NCBI GenBank assembly: GCA_021772935.1
Contig: JAJFLA010000019.1
Coordinates: 1-64,000, forward strand
Direction: 5' to 3'
Source: Gammaproteobacteria bacterium
GTDB lineage: Bacteria > Pseudomonadota > Gammaproteobacteria > Xanthomonadales > SZUA-36
Length of the DNA: 64,000 nt
The position numbers and the translations under genes were made by a program. Positions 1 to 8,160 of the stretch are shown one piece after another (position 1 is the first letter of the stretch; each line of letters starts with the position of its first letter). Below the pieces are notes generated by a model. It made no database searches. It saw only the letters and a program-made list of their open reading frames with translations, and was not told the DNA's origin.

Positions 1-300
1 AATTTCAATCTTGAGTTGATCACCTTTGCTCTTGAGCATTGAGTTCTCGCTCATTACTTCACTCATAGCAAAGCCTTCACGCAATTGTTTTCGTGCCTTT
101 AACAAGTGGCTGGACACCTTGCGAAGATCGGTATTTTTGCCGAACAGGTTTTGTTTACTCAATTGCTGGGCCGGTACCTGGAAACAGGTCAACAAGGCCA
201 GCAAACCGAGAAAAATAATTCGACCGCTAATACTTTGCCTCCGGTGAATCTGGCGGTTTCGACTATACGTTGAAAGTGTGAGTAAGTGGTTCTTTTTCAT
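1..300 (-). CDS. Secreted protein, N-terminal part only (runs off window edge)
   Basis: Reading leftward from an ATG at 300 there is an uninterrupted 100-codon frame to base 1 with no stop, so the gene is cut by the window edge. It begins MKKNHLLTLSTYSRNRQ, followed by a hydrophobic stretch (GRIIFLGLLALLTCF, about residues 30-45) and a likely signal peptidase site near VPAQQ. This is a Sec signal peptide with a long basic n-region. The visible mature part is polar and helical with many Lys, Gln and Ser; no family is recognised. No strong Shine-Dalgarno is seen before the ATG, so a start slightly further in is possible. It is on the same strand as the S74 and M4 genes to its right but 347 bases separate them. 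Confidence 0.55.
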   Translation of the reverse strand, partial: MKKNHLLTLSTYSRNRQIHRRQSISGRIIFLGLLALLTCFQVPAQQLSKQNLFGKNTDLRKVSSHLLKARKQLREGFAMSEVMSENSMLKSKGDQLKIEI

Positions 301-647
301 AGTCGTAAATATTACCCATCAAGTTCCCGCACGGTGTGGATTCGTCTTAATTTTAGCGAGTATAGACGTAGCGCCCGAAAAAAGCTTCTGGCTAAGAAGC
401 ACAGGTGGTTGAACACTCCCGGTTTGATTGATAGCACCAGACCCTGTGGAGTCTTTAAGGGAGTATAGAAACTATTGAAAAGTCAACACAGGTTTTTTGC
501 CGTAGTCAGAGGTCGAATTAGCTTTGGATGGTGCAATTGGAACTTGATAAGGAAGGCAGTTGGGTTTGTTTATTGATTGACGGGCCAGGTGCTGGCCGGG
601 AACCATTTCCTCTCTGATTCCCGACCAAAAATTCCCGATCCGACAAC
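301..647. other. Intergenic stretch, no gene seen
   Basis: This lies between the edge-truncated secreted gene and the S74-domain gene, both leftward. Short open frames on the plus strand have no family resemblance and no ribosome binding site. No hairpin with a T-run was found. It presumably holds the promoter of the left gene and the 3' end of the S74 transcript. Confidence 0.5.
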
Positions 648-1481
648 CTAATTCAGGCTGGTCAACAAACGCTTTGATTGCGTCTGCACTTGTAAGTCGA
701 TGACCATGGCTTTCAGGTTATCATATGCTGCAGACTGCTGTTGTTGGTTGCTTAATAATTGAGCCTGGCCTGTCAATAGCGCCTTGTTCTCACGCTGGAG
801 TTGTTCGATAGAACCCTGGAGAGATTGGTTCTTCAACTCAAGCAATCCGTTCTTCTCAGCCAATGCCTGAATGGCTACCAGCGCTACACCTGCGGTATCA
901 ATGGTTGAAATACCGGTCTCGGTACCACCTAAGCCAAAAGCAGCATAAAAATCCTGTGCCATCGGACCAATGTGGGGCTCGCCACGGGCATCCTTGTATT
1001 CCCATTTGCTCACCGGTAAACGCGTCACAAGATTCAGAACCTCATCGATATCAACATCTGTAATTGCGGTCTTGGCATTGACGTCAGAATTCTGTGTCAA
1101 ACTACCCGCAATAGTCATATTGCCATTATTAAGAACTTCCAATTCTACTACCCCGGAACCCTGGCGAGAGAATCGTAGCCCGGTACCTGGATTAGCAAAA
1201 GACCACTCAACATCAGCAGACGTGTTCATAATACTGAATAATGTATTGCCAGCACTCCTGAGACGAAACAAAATATGTTTTCCCAAATCTCCATTTAACT
1301 CTTCAACCAGAATTTGTGCAGTACTATCACTGCGTTGTATGTGTAGACTTGCAGCAGGACTGATCGTGCCAATCCCAACTTCCCCAGACGGAGCCACATG
1401 CATCGCCTGGGCATTTAGACCCATTGAAAAGGCTAGTGCTACACCAGCCACTATTACACTGATCACGTTCTTGTCAGTCAT
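648..1481 (-). CDS. Exported protein with C-terminal peptidase S74 chaperone domain
   Basis: 277 residues. A Sec signal peptide covers about residues 1-25 (hydrophobic ISVIVAGVALAFSMG, cleavage near LNAQA). Residues 25-125 form a beta-rich region like those preceding S74 domains in fibre and adhesin proteins (GEVGIGTISPAASLHI). Residues about 130-215 match the S74 intramolecular chaperone: NSDVNAKTAI carries the Ser132/Lys137 pair with the S-x4-K spacing of the self-cleaving dyad, followed by LPVSKWEYKD and HIGPMAQDFYAAFGLG, which are hallmark segments. The end (about 215-270) is a predicted coiled coil rich in Gln and Leu. In this family the domain trimerises and folds a beta-helical stalk, then cuts itself off. 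The gene starts 53 bases after the M4 protease stop on the same strand, so co-transcription is likely. The substrate of the stalk is unknown. Confidence 0.8.
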   Translation of the reverse strand: MTDKNVISVIVAGVALAFSMGLNAQAMHVAPSGEVGIGTISPAASLHIQRSDSTAQILVEELNGDLGKHILFRLRSAGNTLFSIMNTSADVEWSFANPGTGLRFSRQGSGVVELEVLNNGNMTIAGSLTQNSDVNAKTAITDVDIDEVLNLVTRLPVSKWEYKDARGEPHIGPMAQDFYAAFGLGGTETGISTIDTAGVALVAIQALAEKNGLLELKNQSLQGSIEQLQRENKALLTGQAQLLSNQQQQSAAYDNLKAMVIDLQVQTQSKRLLTSLN

Positions 1482-1534
1482 GTTCTGTCTCCTGATTGTC
1501 TCTCAAATATGTTCACTTCAATTTATCCGGTTCA

Positions 1535-4135
1535 TCAGTTGAGTAGTATCGTAAACGTACTACCCTGCTCAATAGTGAATCCTGGCCCGAGGGTCGTGAT
1601 GGGGGAGTTAAATTGTACGGTTGTACCAGTTTTTACAGTAACGGCAGTACCTGCTTCCAACGAAGAACTCGCCGTACACGTCGTATCACCCGTAAAGTCG
1701 TGGTTCTCAAGTGTGACGTCAACACCCGAACAAGTTGGTGCTTGCGGAGATGATTCTACTTCGGGCGTGCCGCAACTATAAATCTGTACATCGTCCACTA
1801 CCCATCCTAAAGGCCCAGCCATTGATTCGTCACTGCCCAACCGAAAACGCACCTGGAAGTTCTGACCCGTCAGTGTACCAAGGTCAAAGCGACTGGATAC
1901 ATAACCATGGCTTTCGTTGACATACCCTGAGCGAGTGGCCAGTGGATTGCCATAATCCGCGTGGATAGTGCCATGATAGTCGTGACCGGCATCAAATAGG
2001 GCGCCAAGATCCTGCCAGGTTGAACCATTCGTGCTGTACTCGACAACGCCTCCGTCATAATAAAATTGTCCAAGCCATGTCTCAAAACTGTAGCTGTGCC
2101 GGAAATGCAGATAAGTATCTCCGGCGAGAGCAACCGGCGCGGTATTGTAGATCACTGAATCGCTTCTGAAATTCGGATCAGGCCTCCACAGGCTAGTTGT
2201 CCCGGAAGTTGCATATGCATTCGTCAGGGCCCAGAAATTGGGTGCGCCGGTTAAATCTTCAGTTGACCAGTTACCGCTCCCCGATTCCAAGTTATCTGAA
2301 AACAAAACCGTACCTTGCTGTTCACCAGTTGGACACAGAGCCGCAGCAGGTGAGAAGCCTGGCGGATTCACATTCATCGCGACGGCATCGGTGGCCGCAC
2401 GCACTTCCAGGCAATCATCGGCAGTGATATCGAAAGTACCCACCAGGTTAAGACAGGCCTGGTAAAGAGCATCATAAAGATCGGCATAGTTCGAGCCGGA
2501 GGTCAACAAATTGGCCTGAGCTTCATAATAAATCTTTGCCGTCTTGGTGACACCCAAACCGGTAACCGTGACACCATTGAAGGTATCACCGTCAGTCATC
2601 AAGTAGGCCGCTTTGTTACCGACACCACTATTGCTGTGTACTCCACCATTGTCGGAGGCCGCTGTCCAGTAGAGATTACTGGTCATGCTTTCAGGGTCAC
2701 CAAAATCACTGGGGAACTGCAGGTCACGAATCGCACCAGTTGGCATATCCTCGCCCAGCAACCAACGCGCTGAAGCCGAATCGTTACCGGTTGCGTTACT
2801 CAGGTCGATGAATTCACCCCATATATCTGAAAGCGACTCGTTGATGGCTCCTGACTCGTAATAGTATAAAAGACTGGACTCGTTGCTGGTTACACCGTGG
2901 GTCAACTCGTGACCAACAACATCATCCGCATCCGCGTAACCGTCGCAATAAACCATTTGTGTACCGTCCCAGAATGCATTTGGGCAGGTTCCCGAAGAAT
3001 CGTCATAATGCACCGTCGAAGAAATAACACTACCTGCGTTATCAATACCGTCACGACCATGGGTTGTCCAATAGAAATTATAAGCATCACCCGCATGGGC
3101 ATGTGCGTTCATAACATCGGCATCGTTCATTGCGCAACCAGGAAATGCATCTGATTCCGAGCACACCAGTGTTCCGGGTAGTGCGGGCATGCCACTTGCA
3201 TCGTGAGTCTTCCGGTTCTTGGCCGTATCTATTTGATTAAAATGCAGGTTGATTCCGCCGTTATGCGCATCCACCAGCAGCAACTCCCGAATAGGTGTCA
3301 CTTCATTTGAAGTCACATCCATCTGCCAGACGAGGCTCGGTTGCATAACACTCTGTTTGAGTAAGCGGGCATCGTAGACCATTAGTGACGGCTTGCTGGC
3401 GTGCAATTTCGCCGGATCGATGTTGTACCATTTGGCAACTGCCTGCAGAGCGGTACCGATTGCGTCGACTGAGGCCACAGTTGGTGTAACCGACACCGTC
3501 AATCCTGAAGCTATCTCACCATTCATAGAGAGCAGTGCATTGTTCTGATCCAGATTGACAACAAGTTCGCCAGCAAATACAGGTACATTATTATGTAGTT
3601 GTCGATAGCGTAAGCTGCTGCCACCCACTGTGCGGGGCGCGGAACTCTGTACCCTTGATGAGTGGGACTGAGTACTCATCTGTCCCAAAGGGGTCTTGGT
3701 ATTAAGCAGCCCCGATCGAGGCGTATTATCAAGTGGCGTTAATTGTGTACTCGGATTATCTATGCCGAAGGCGGAACCGTATTCTTTGACAAAAGCCAGA
3801 CCAAGATCCTCAAGGGCTTCGGTTCGTGGTGATTGCTTAAGCCGGACGGGATAACCCGGCTCGGTGCCAATAAAACGAAGTAAACCAGTTTGCTCGTGGG
3901 TTGATATACGTGTATCCGTCAATGTCATATCAACTGTTGAAGTTGCGCCCCAAGCGGTTGTGAACCAAGGTAGCAACGCCAACAAACTGATCCGGAAAAC
4001 TTTCGCGAATAAGCTCTGGTTAATCGAGCACCGGCAAATAGCCGTACTCTCATGAGCACCGCATTGGCGCGTATTAGATGTGTGCATTCTGTCCATGATT
4101 GCATTTGCTATGTAACTTCGATTCAGACCATTCAT
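1535..4135 (-). CDS. Secreted thermolysin-like (M4) zinc metalloprotease
   Basis: 866 residues from the first ATG; ATGs at codons 14 and 17 are alternatives because no clear ribosome site marks the start. A hydrophobic segment (VFRISLLALLPWFTTAWGA, about 45-63) is the signal peptide. Next come an FTP/PepSY-type propeptide (about 75-285) and the M4 catalytic domain (about 310-600). The zinc motif HELTH is at 409-413 with the third ligand Glu433 and Asp437 in AINESLSD, exactly the thermolysin spacing. GGVHSNSG supplies the transition-state His. After the catalytic domain are a MAM/immune-inhibitor-like jelly-roll (about 605-785) and a C-terminal repeat with LGPGFTIEQGSTFTI, which resembles the 3-coathanger-stack class of surface domains. 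Expected role: extracellular protein degradation. It is upstream of and on the same strand as the S74 protein. Confidence 0.92.
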   Translation of the reverse strand: MNGLNRSYIANAIMDRMHTSNTRQCGAHESTAICRCSINQSLFAKVFRISLLALLPWFTTAWGATSTVDMTLTDTRISTHEQTGLLRFIGTEPGYPVRLKQSPRTEALEDLGLAFVKEYGSAFGIDNPSTQLTPLDNTPRSGLLNTKTPLGQMSTQSHSSRVQSSAPRTVGGSSLRYRQLHNNVPVFAGELVVNLDQNNALLSMNGEIASGLTVSVTPTVASVDAIGTALQAVAKWYNIDPAKLHASKPSLMVYDARLLKQSVMQPSLVWQMDVTSNEVTPIRELLLVDAHNGGINLHFNQIDTAKNRKTHDASGMPALPGTLVCSESDAFPGCAMNDADVMNAHAHAGDAYNFYWTTHGRDGIDNAGSVISSTVHYDDSSGTCPNAFWDGTQMVYCDGYADADDVVGHELTHGVTSNESSLLYYYESGAINESLSDIWGEFIDLSNATGNDSASARWLLGEDMPTGAIRDLQFPSDFGDPESMTSNLYWTAASDNGGVHSNSGVGNKAAYLMTDGDTFNGVTVTGLGVTKTAKIYYEAQANLLTSGSNYADLYDALYQACLNLVGTFDITADDCLEVRAATDAVAMNVNPPGFSPAAALCPTGEQQGTVLFSDNLESGSGNWSTEDLTGAPNFWALTNAYATSGTTSLWRPDPNFRSDSVIYNTAPVALAGDTYLHFRHSYSFETWLGQFYYDGGVVEYSTNGSTWQDLGALFDAGHDYHGTIHADYGNPLATRSGYVNESHGYVSSRFDLGTLTGQNFQVRFRLGSDESMAGPLGWVVDDVQIYSCGTPEVESSPQAPTCSGVDVTLENHDFTGDTTCTASSSLEAGTAVTVKTGTTVQFNSPITTLGPGFTIEQGSTFTILLN

Positions 4136-5014
4136 CTAAGGGCAGATGAATTAAGGAAAAATTAAAATACTTTTCCTAAATCCAGAACCAAAGCAACAGT
4201 AGACCTCCTTGTCTGCCTGTATATTAGCATTTTCTGCTGGATAATGAAGCTAATCAGCTTCTTCATAAGCAAAAAGTGCAAATTTGTATGACATAATCCT
4301 GTAAATCACTGCATTAAACTAAAGTACCGGCCCTGTCTTTGGGTGTAGAGCCTCACCCCCCGAGATTTCCTTTAGCTTCGGTACCGAGCCAATACTTTCT
4401 TGCCTCTTTTGTCCGTGAGTCTTTTGAATCTCGATTACAGAATGCCACTAATGCAAGTGTGGCGATACTGTTGAAAATGACAGCTCTTTGGCGGGAAAAG
4501 CACAGTGTTATATAGTGTTAGCCGCCGAATAACAAACTCAGCATATCGGCCTGTTCAGGAGCTAATGGGCGTGCTGGTCACTTTATCAAACCTTATATAA
4601 CCCATATTTATTACACATTTAACATCGATACGAGTGAAGGTGTGTCACTCAGGGACCTTTGAGGCTGGGTAGGAAGGCCTGATAACGTAACTTATCTAAA
4701 ATGGTCTTTAGGTGTATTATTGGCAAAGCTTTACAGCATCATTCAGTGAATGTTGGGTCAATGAAGCACATATCCAGTTTTTTTGTTTACCAGGTAAGCC
4801 TGTTATTTATGACAGGTAAAGCTTGTTATTTATGACAGTCCCTCCTATAATTGTTGATAAGGGAAATAGCCGCGTTATTTAAGGGGGCTCCCGGTATGTA
4901 TAAAGTCTGTCATTTATTGGTGGGCTGCAAGGATTTATTTAAGGGGTAACAAACCAACCTCCAGCATGGACGCTAAACCATTTTTATTGGTTTTTAATGT
5001 AGCAGGAGGAAACG
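4136..5014. other. 879-base intergenic region between divergent secreted-protein genes
   Basis: No coding frame is supported. On the left side, bases 4322-4384 can fold: a 6-bp outer stem (4324-4329 with 4379-4384) encloses GGGTG/CACCC (4341-4345 with 4354-4358). This could be structured leader RNA for the leftward M4 gene, but I could not match it to a riboswitch class. On the right side, 4791-4946 is a cluster of direct repeats described separately. The rest is AT-rich promoter-like sequence. Confidence 0.45.
4791..4946. repeat. Cluster of short direct repeats upstream of the Ser/Asp-repeat gene
   Basis: Two tandem copies of a 22/23-bp unit lie at 4791-4812 and 4813-4835, sharing TGTTATTTATGACAG (4801-4815 and 4824-4838). 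A second pair, TTATTTAAGGGG, occurs at 4875-4886 and 4935-4946, exactly 60 bp apart. The cluster ends about 70 bp before the start codon at 5015. Helically phased direct repeats in this position suggest binding sites for a regulator acting on the downstream gene. No known operator consensus was recognised. Confidence 0.5.
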
Positions 5015-6643
5015 ATGAAAAGTTTCAATGTTAGCGGCGGCAGTGCCAACAGGGCGGTCAGCCATTTTAAATTTGTGCCAGTTTTTCTACTGGTTTTACT
5101 TACTTTGTCATTTACTACAAGCGCTTCGGCAGCTGAGCTAGTCATTAACGGTGGCTTTGAAGAACCTAATTTGGCTAATTTCGCAACCACTGCAAGGGCC
5201 TTTGATCAGGGCTGGACGACTTTTTATGGTCAGAACAAATCCGATTTGGATCCCTGTAGTAGCCACGTAGGCGCGCCTGGCGATCCTTTTAACCCTGTTA
5301 CTAACTGGGAAGTGGAATGCAATGGCGACCTTAAAATACCTGGTTGGTCAGTATACTGGACCGATAGTGTATTATTAGGTAGTCCTGAAGCAGGCAGAGT
5401 TGAACTCCAAAACAACATACTGCCCTTATGGGTCAATCCAGTATTTGCTCAATTGAACCTTGATAATGGTTGGGGACCACTGGACCCAGAATACCGGTCA
5501 TTGATATCATTAGCCAAGTTCGGTGAACAAAAGGCGGAGTTAGACTCGCACGACCGTATAAATCTTCTGACGGGTAAACCATTCTCGGATTCCAATATAA
5601 CCCTGGGTCAGACCTTAGAAACCTGCCCGAATCAAGCTTATGTCTTGACTTATCACTGGAAGTCTCGCACCACGAAGGTCGGTGACAACGACGTTCGTGT
5701 GTTAGTAGGGCCCACCATAGTGCGTACACACTCACTGACTGGTGACTGGGTACAGGAAACCGTCCATTTTACTTCTGATGGCTCAGGTGCAACTGATCTT
5801 GCATTTATGTCCATTGGTACCGGCTCAACGCTTGGTATGTCGCTGGATGGTGTCAGTGTTATTGGCCCAGCGCCAGATCTTCTGGGTAATTGCCCACCTC
5901 CTCCTTCATGTGAGGACGACGAAAGCTCAGACGACCCCTCGTGCACCGATGACGGATACGCCGATGTTAATGAAGACGGTTTGCATAACGACGACGATCA
6001 CCATGTAGACGGTCAGCCCATTGGCTGTGCCTGTGAAGACGATGGTTCATCCTCTGATGACTCATCCTCTGATGGTTCATCCTCTGATGGTTCATCCTCT
6101 GATGGTTCATCCTCTGATGGTTCATCCTCTGATGGCTCATCCTCTGATGGCTCATCCTCTGATGGCTCATCCTCTGATGGCTCATCCTCTGATGGCTCAT
6201 CCTCTGATGGCTCATCCTCTGATGACGGATCTTCTGATGACGGATCTTCTGATGACGGCACTTGTGGGATTTGCTCGGGTAAAGGCAAGTTTGACACACT
6301 GACAATTCTGTATGATGGCGATAATCTCACTTCGCACAATCAGGATGCTGACAAAGCCAGTGTTGTACCCGAAACAGTACCTGCCGGCTTACCTGTAGCG
6401 GCTTACATCAGAGTTATCGGCAAGGCTAGGAAAAACCAGCCTGCACCGATAACATCCATCGGTACCGTACTGAAAGGTCAAACCTTTGTTATCGTCGATC
6501 CGGAAAATGCAGTGACGATCGAGATATTTGATGGAGATACACTTGTACAAACCGTGGAATTCCATGCATCTTGCTCACAACCATTGGAGCAGCTGGATTC
6601 ATTCGGTGGGATTACAATCTGGGACGGCAGCAAAGACGACTAA
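5015..6643 (+). CDS. Secreted Ser/Asp-repeat surface protein
   Basis: 542 residues. The start is set by AGGAGGAAACG just before the ATG. A long signal peptide covers about residues 1-40 (VPVFLLVLLTLSFTTSASAA). The mature protein opens with ELVINGGFEEP and closes its first module with SLDGVSVIGP, a layout typical of DUF642/CBM-like jelly-roll lectin domains (about 40-290). A Cys- and Asp-rich segment with calcium-binding look (DVNEDGLHNDDDHHVDG) follows, then about 70 residues of (DGSSS)n, then a C-terminal beta domain (about 415-542) with CGICSGKGKFDTLTILYDG. Asp-rich repeats probably bind calcium and act as a flexible stalk. The gene stands alone: direct repeats lie upstream and a strong terminator follows 35 bases after the stop. 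Function is unknown; a role in matrix or surface display is inference. Confidence 0.75.
   Translation: MKSFNVSGGSANRAVSHFKFVPVFLLVLLTLSFTTSASAAELVINGGFEEPNLANFATTARAFDQGWTTFYGQNKSDLDPCSSHVGAPGDPFNPVTNWEVECNGDLKIPGWSVYWTDSVLLGSPEAGRVELQNNILPLWVNPVFAQLNLDNGWGPLDPEYRSLISLAKFGEQKAELDSHDRINLLTGKPFSDSNITLGQTLETCPNQAYVLTYHWKSRTTKVGDNDVRVLVGPTIVRTHSLTGDWVQETVHFTSDGSGATDLAFMSIGTGSTLGMSLDGVSVIGPAPDLLGNCPPPPSCEDDESSDDPSCTDDGYADVNEDGLHNDDDHHVDGQPIGCACEDDGSSSDDSSSDGSSSDGSSSDGSSSDGSSSDGSSSDGSSSDGSSSDGSSSDGSSSDGSSSDDGSSDDGSSDDGTCGICSGKGKFDTLTILYDGDNLTSHNQDADKASVVPETVPAGLPVAAYIRVIGKARKNQPAPITSIGTVLKGQTFVIVDPENAVTIEIFDGDTLVQTVEFHASCSQPLEQLDSFGGITIWDGSKDD
6041..6250 (+). repeat. 15-bp coding tandem repeat (DGSSS units)
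   Basis: Fourteen in-frame 15-bp units. The first twelve are variants of GATGGNTCATCCTCT and the last two are GATGACGGATCTTCT. Within the array four successive copies carry GGT and the next six carry GGC at the glycine codon. This block structure indicates recent slippage or unequal exchange rather than old divergence. The number of units is likely to vary between strains. Confidence 0.9.
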
Positions 6644-6678
6644 TGGTCTAATTGCTTAATCTCAGTACTATAAAAAAA

Positions 6679-6704
6679 CCCCGGCAAATGCCGGGGTTTT
6701 TTTT
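6679..6704 (+). terminator. Rho-independent terminator after the Ser/Asp-repeat gene
   Basis: Perfect 7-bp stem CCCCGGC/GCCGGGG (6679-6685 with 6690-6696), loop AAAT, followed by eight T. An A-run precedes the stem, so it could also act leftward. It lies 35 bases after the stop at 6643. Confidence 0.93.
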
Positions 6705-7139
6705 GCTTGCAGAAAACACATACACAATATGCATTTCAAAGATCACTTACGACACCTCTACCCTGACGAGTAACCCTAAGCCAATCTCAAATTGTAGACC
6801 TTGCTAATGGCCACGTTGCAACATTGGATTACCTGAAGAATAATCGCAAAATGATAACCGTCAACCTGAACACAGGCCAGGGTGTCTCTGTGCCTTAATT
6901 GATTAACCCCTTCAATACCACCGAATTAGTGTAAAGTTCCCTATCGTATTGCCAAACGCAGAACGGGTGATGTTGCAAGCTGTCGGATCGATGCCGGTCT
7001 TGCCAAGCAACTCCCTGGATGAAGCACTACGCAAACGCTGGAAGATATGTGCCCTACTGCCTAGTGGCGCCAAATTCATAAGGGAAGTAGCGTATCATTA
7101 TTGATAAATGATTTACCTGATCACGAAGAGGAGTCAGAT
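6705..7139. other. Intergenic stretch, no gene supported
   Basis: Short frames exist (for example a small one beginning near 6968 and ending at 7102) but none has a ribosome site or recognisable product. It may contain decayed coding sequence. It includes the promoter of the membrane protein starting at 7140. Confidence 0.4.
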
Positions 7140-7979
7140 GTGAATGCAAATAGCAGCAAAACAGGACCGCAAGACAGCGTAAGCATTGGCAACATCACCG
7201 TCAATGGACGACATCTACCCATGCAAATTTTCATTTTTTGCTTGCTTGCAGAGCTACTCTTTGTGTTGCTTGATGCGACCGTGAATTACGCCAAATTCAC
7301 CAGCTATGACACGATCCGTCGCTTATTCAATATAACCCGTGAGGACAGTCTCGCGACCTGGTTCATGGTCACTCAGACTTTTGTCGCCGCCCAGGTTCTG
7401 TGGTTGACGTTCCTGTTACAGCGCAGCCACGGTGCGGCCTGGAGACGCATAGCTGGCTGGGGCTTCCTGGCCAGCTTTTTCACCTATATGGCTGCTGATG
7501 ATGGTGCAAAAATCCACGAACGGTTTGGCACCATGTTTTCAATAGCATACGGAGACGGCAAATCTGACGATGCAAACAGCCTATTGGGACAAATACAGAC
7601 TCTGTTTCCCAGTTATGAGTGGCAACTTGTCGCCTTACCGTTATTGGTGGGGGCGGGTCTGTTCATGCTGTTTTTTCTATGGCGAGAGTTTCATGCCCGC
7701 GCAGAGCGCCAGTTACTGCTATTAGCAACGGCATGCATGGCCCTCGCTGTGGGACTTGATTTTGTCGAGGGATTAGAGGTCGACCATGCTTTGAATATGC
7801 AGGTTTGGATCAGAGATGTCTTTGAACTCAGGTTGTCCATGATCAGGCATTATGCCAAGTCACTTGAAGAATTTCTTGAAATGTTAGGGATATCGTTGCT
7901 ATTGATGCTGTTTCTGCGTCACTTGATCAGGATATCAGGATCTGGTCTGACTTTTAGTTTTTCCAAAGCAAAACACTGA
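7140..7979 (+). CDS. Uncharacterised multi-pass membrane protein (DD-x4-HE family, copy 1)
   Basis: 279 residues from GTG 7140, chosen because GAGGAG lies about 7 bases upstream; the frame also opens at TTG 7101 without a ribosome site. About six membrane helices are visible. Two motifs stand out: REDSLATWF at the entry of helix 2, MAADDGAKIHERF at the end of helix 3, and SLEEFLEMLG near the C-terminus. The same motifs, at the same relative positions, occur in the protein at 38983 (EESLGTWF, LSLDEIAGFHEF, ALEEFMEMTG). I recognise this pattern from uncharacterised bacterial membrane proteins with no assigned function. Conserved acidic and His residues at membrane borders could bind metal. It precedes the MBOAT gene by 181 bases on the same strand, which may be coincidence. 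Confidence 0.7.
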   Translation: MNANSSKTGPQDSVSIGNITVNGRHLPMQIFIFCLLAELLFVLLDATVNYAKFTSYDTIRRLFNITREDSLATWFMVTQTFVAAQVLWLTFLLQRSHGAAWRRIAGWGFLASFFTYMAADDGAKIHERFGTMFSIAYGDGKSDDANSLLGQIQTLFPSYEWQLVALPLLVGAGLFMLFFLWREFHARAERQLLLLATACMALAVGLDFVEGLEVDHALNMQVWIRDVFELRLSMIRHYAKSLEEFLEMLGISLLLMLFLRHLIRISGSGLTFSFSKAKH

Positions 7980-8160
7980 CCCAATAGCCGGTAAGGCCAG
8001 CAGGCCTCCGACAACATCACTCATGAATGAGTTTGATGAATTACCTCATATTCTATTGTATACAGAACTATGGCCAGGTATTTACAAACTCACAGCATAG
8101 AGAAGGGTGGGAATTGATATGCTAGTATCCAGATAATAGACCAACAAGAAATCAACCTAA

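Noticed and set aside
6041-6250. Regular repeat resembling a CRISPR array
   Set aside because: The units are contiguous 15-mers with no spacers and are translated in frame.
5967-6339. Long open frames in several frames, both strands, over the DGSSS array
   Set aside because: A 15-bp repeat without stops in any frame leaves all frames open. Only the 5015-6643 frame has a signal peptide, ribosome site and conserved ends.
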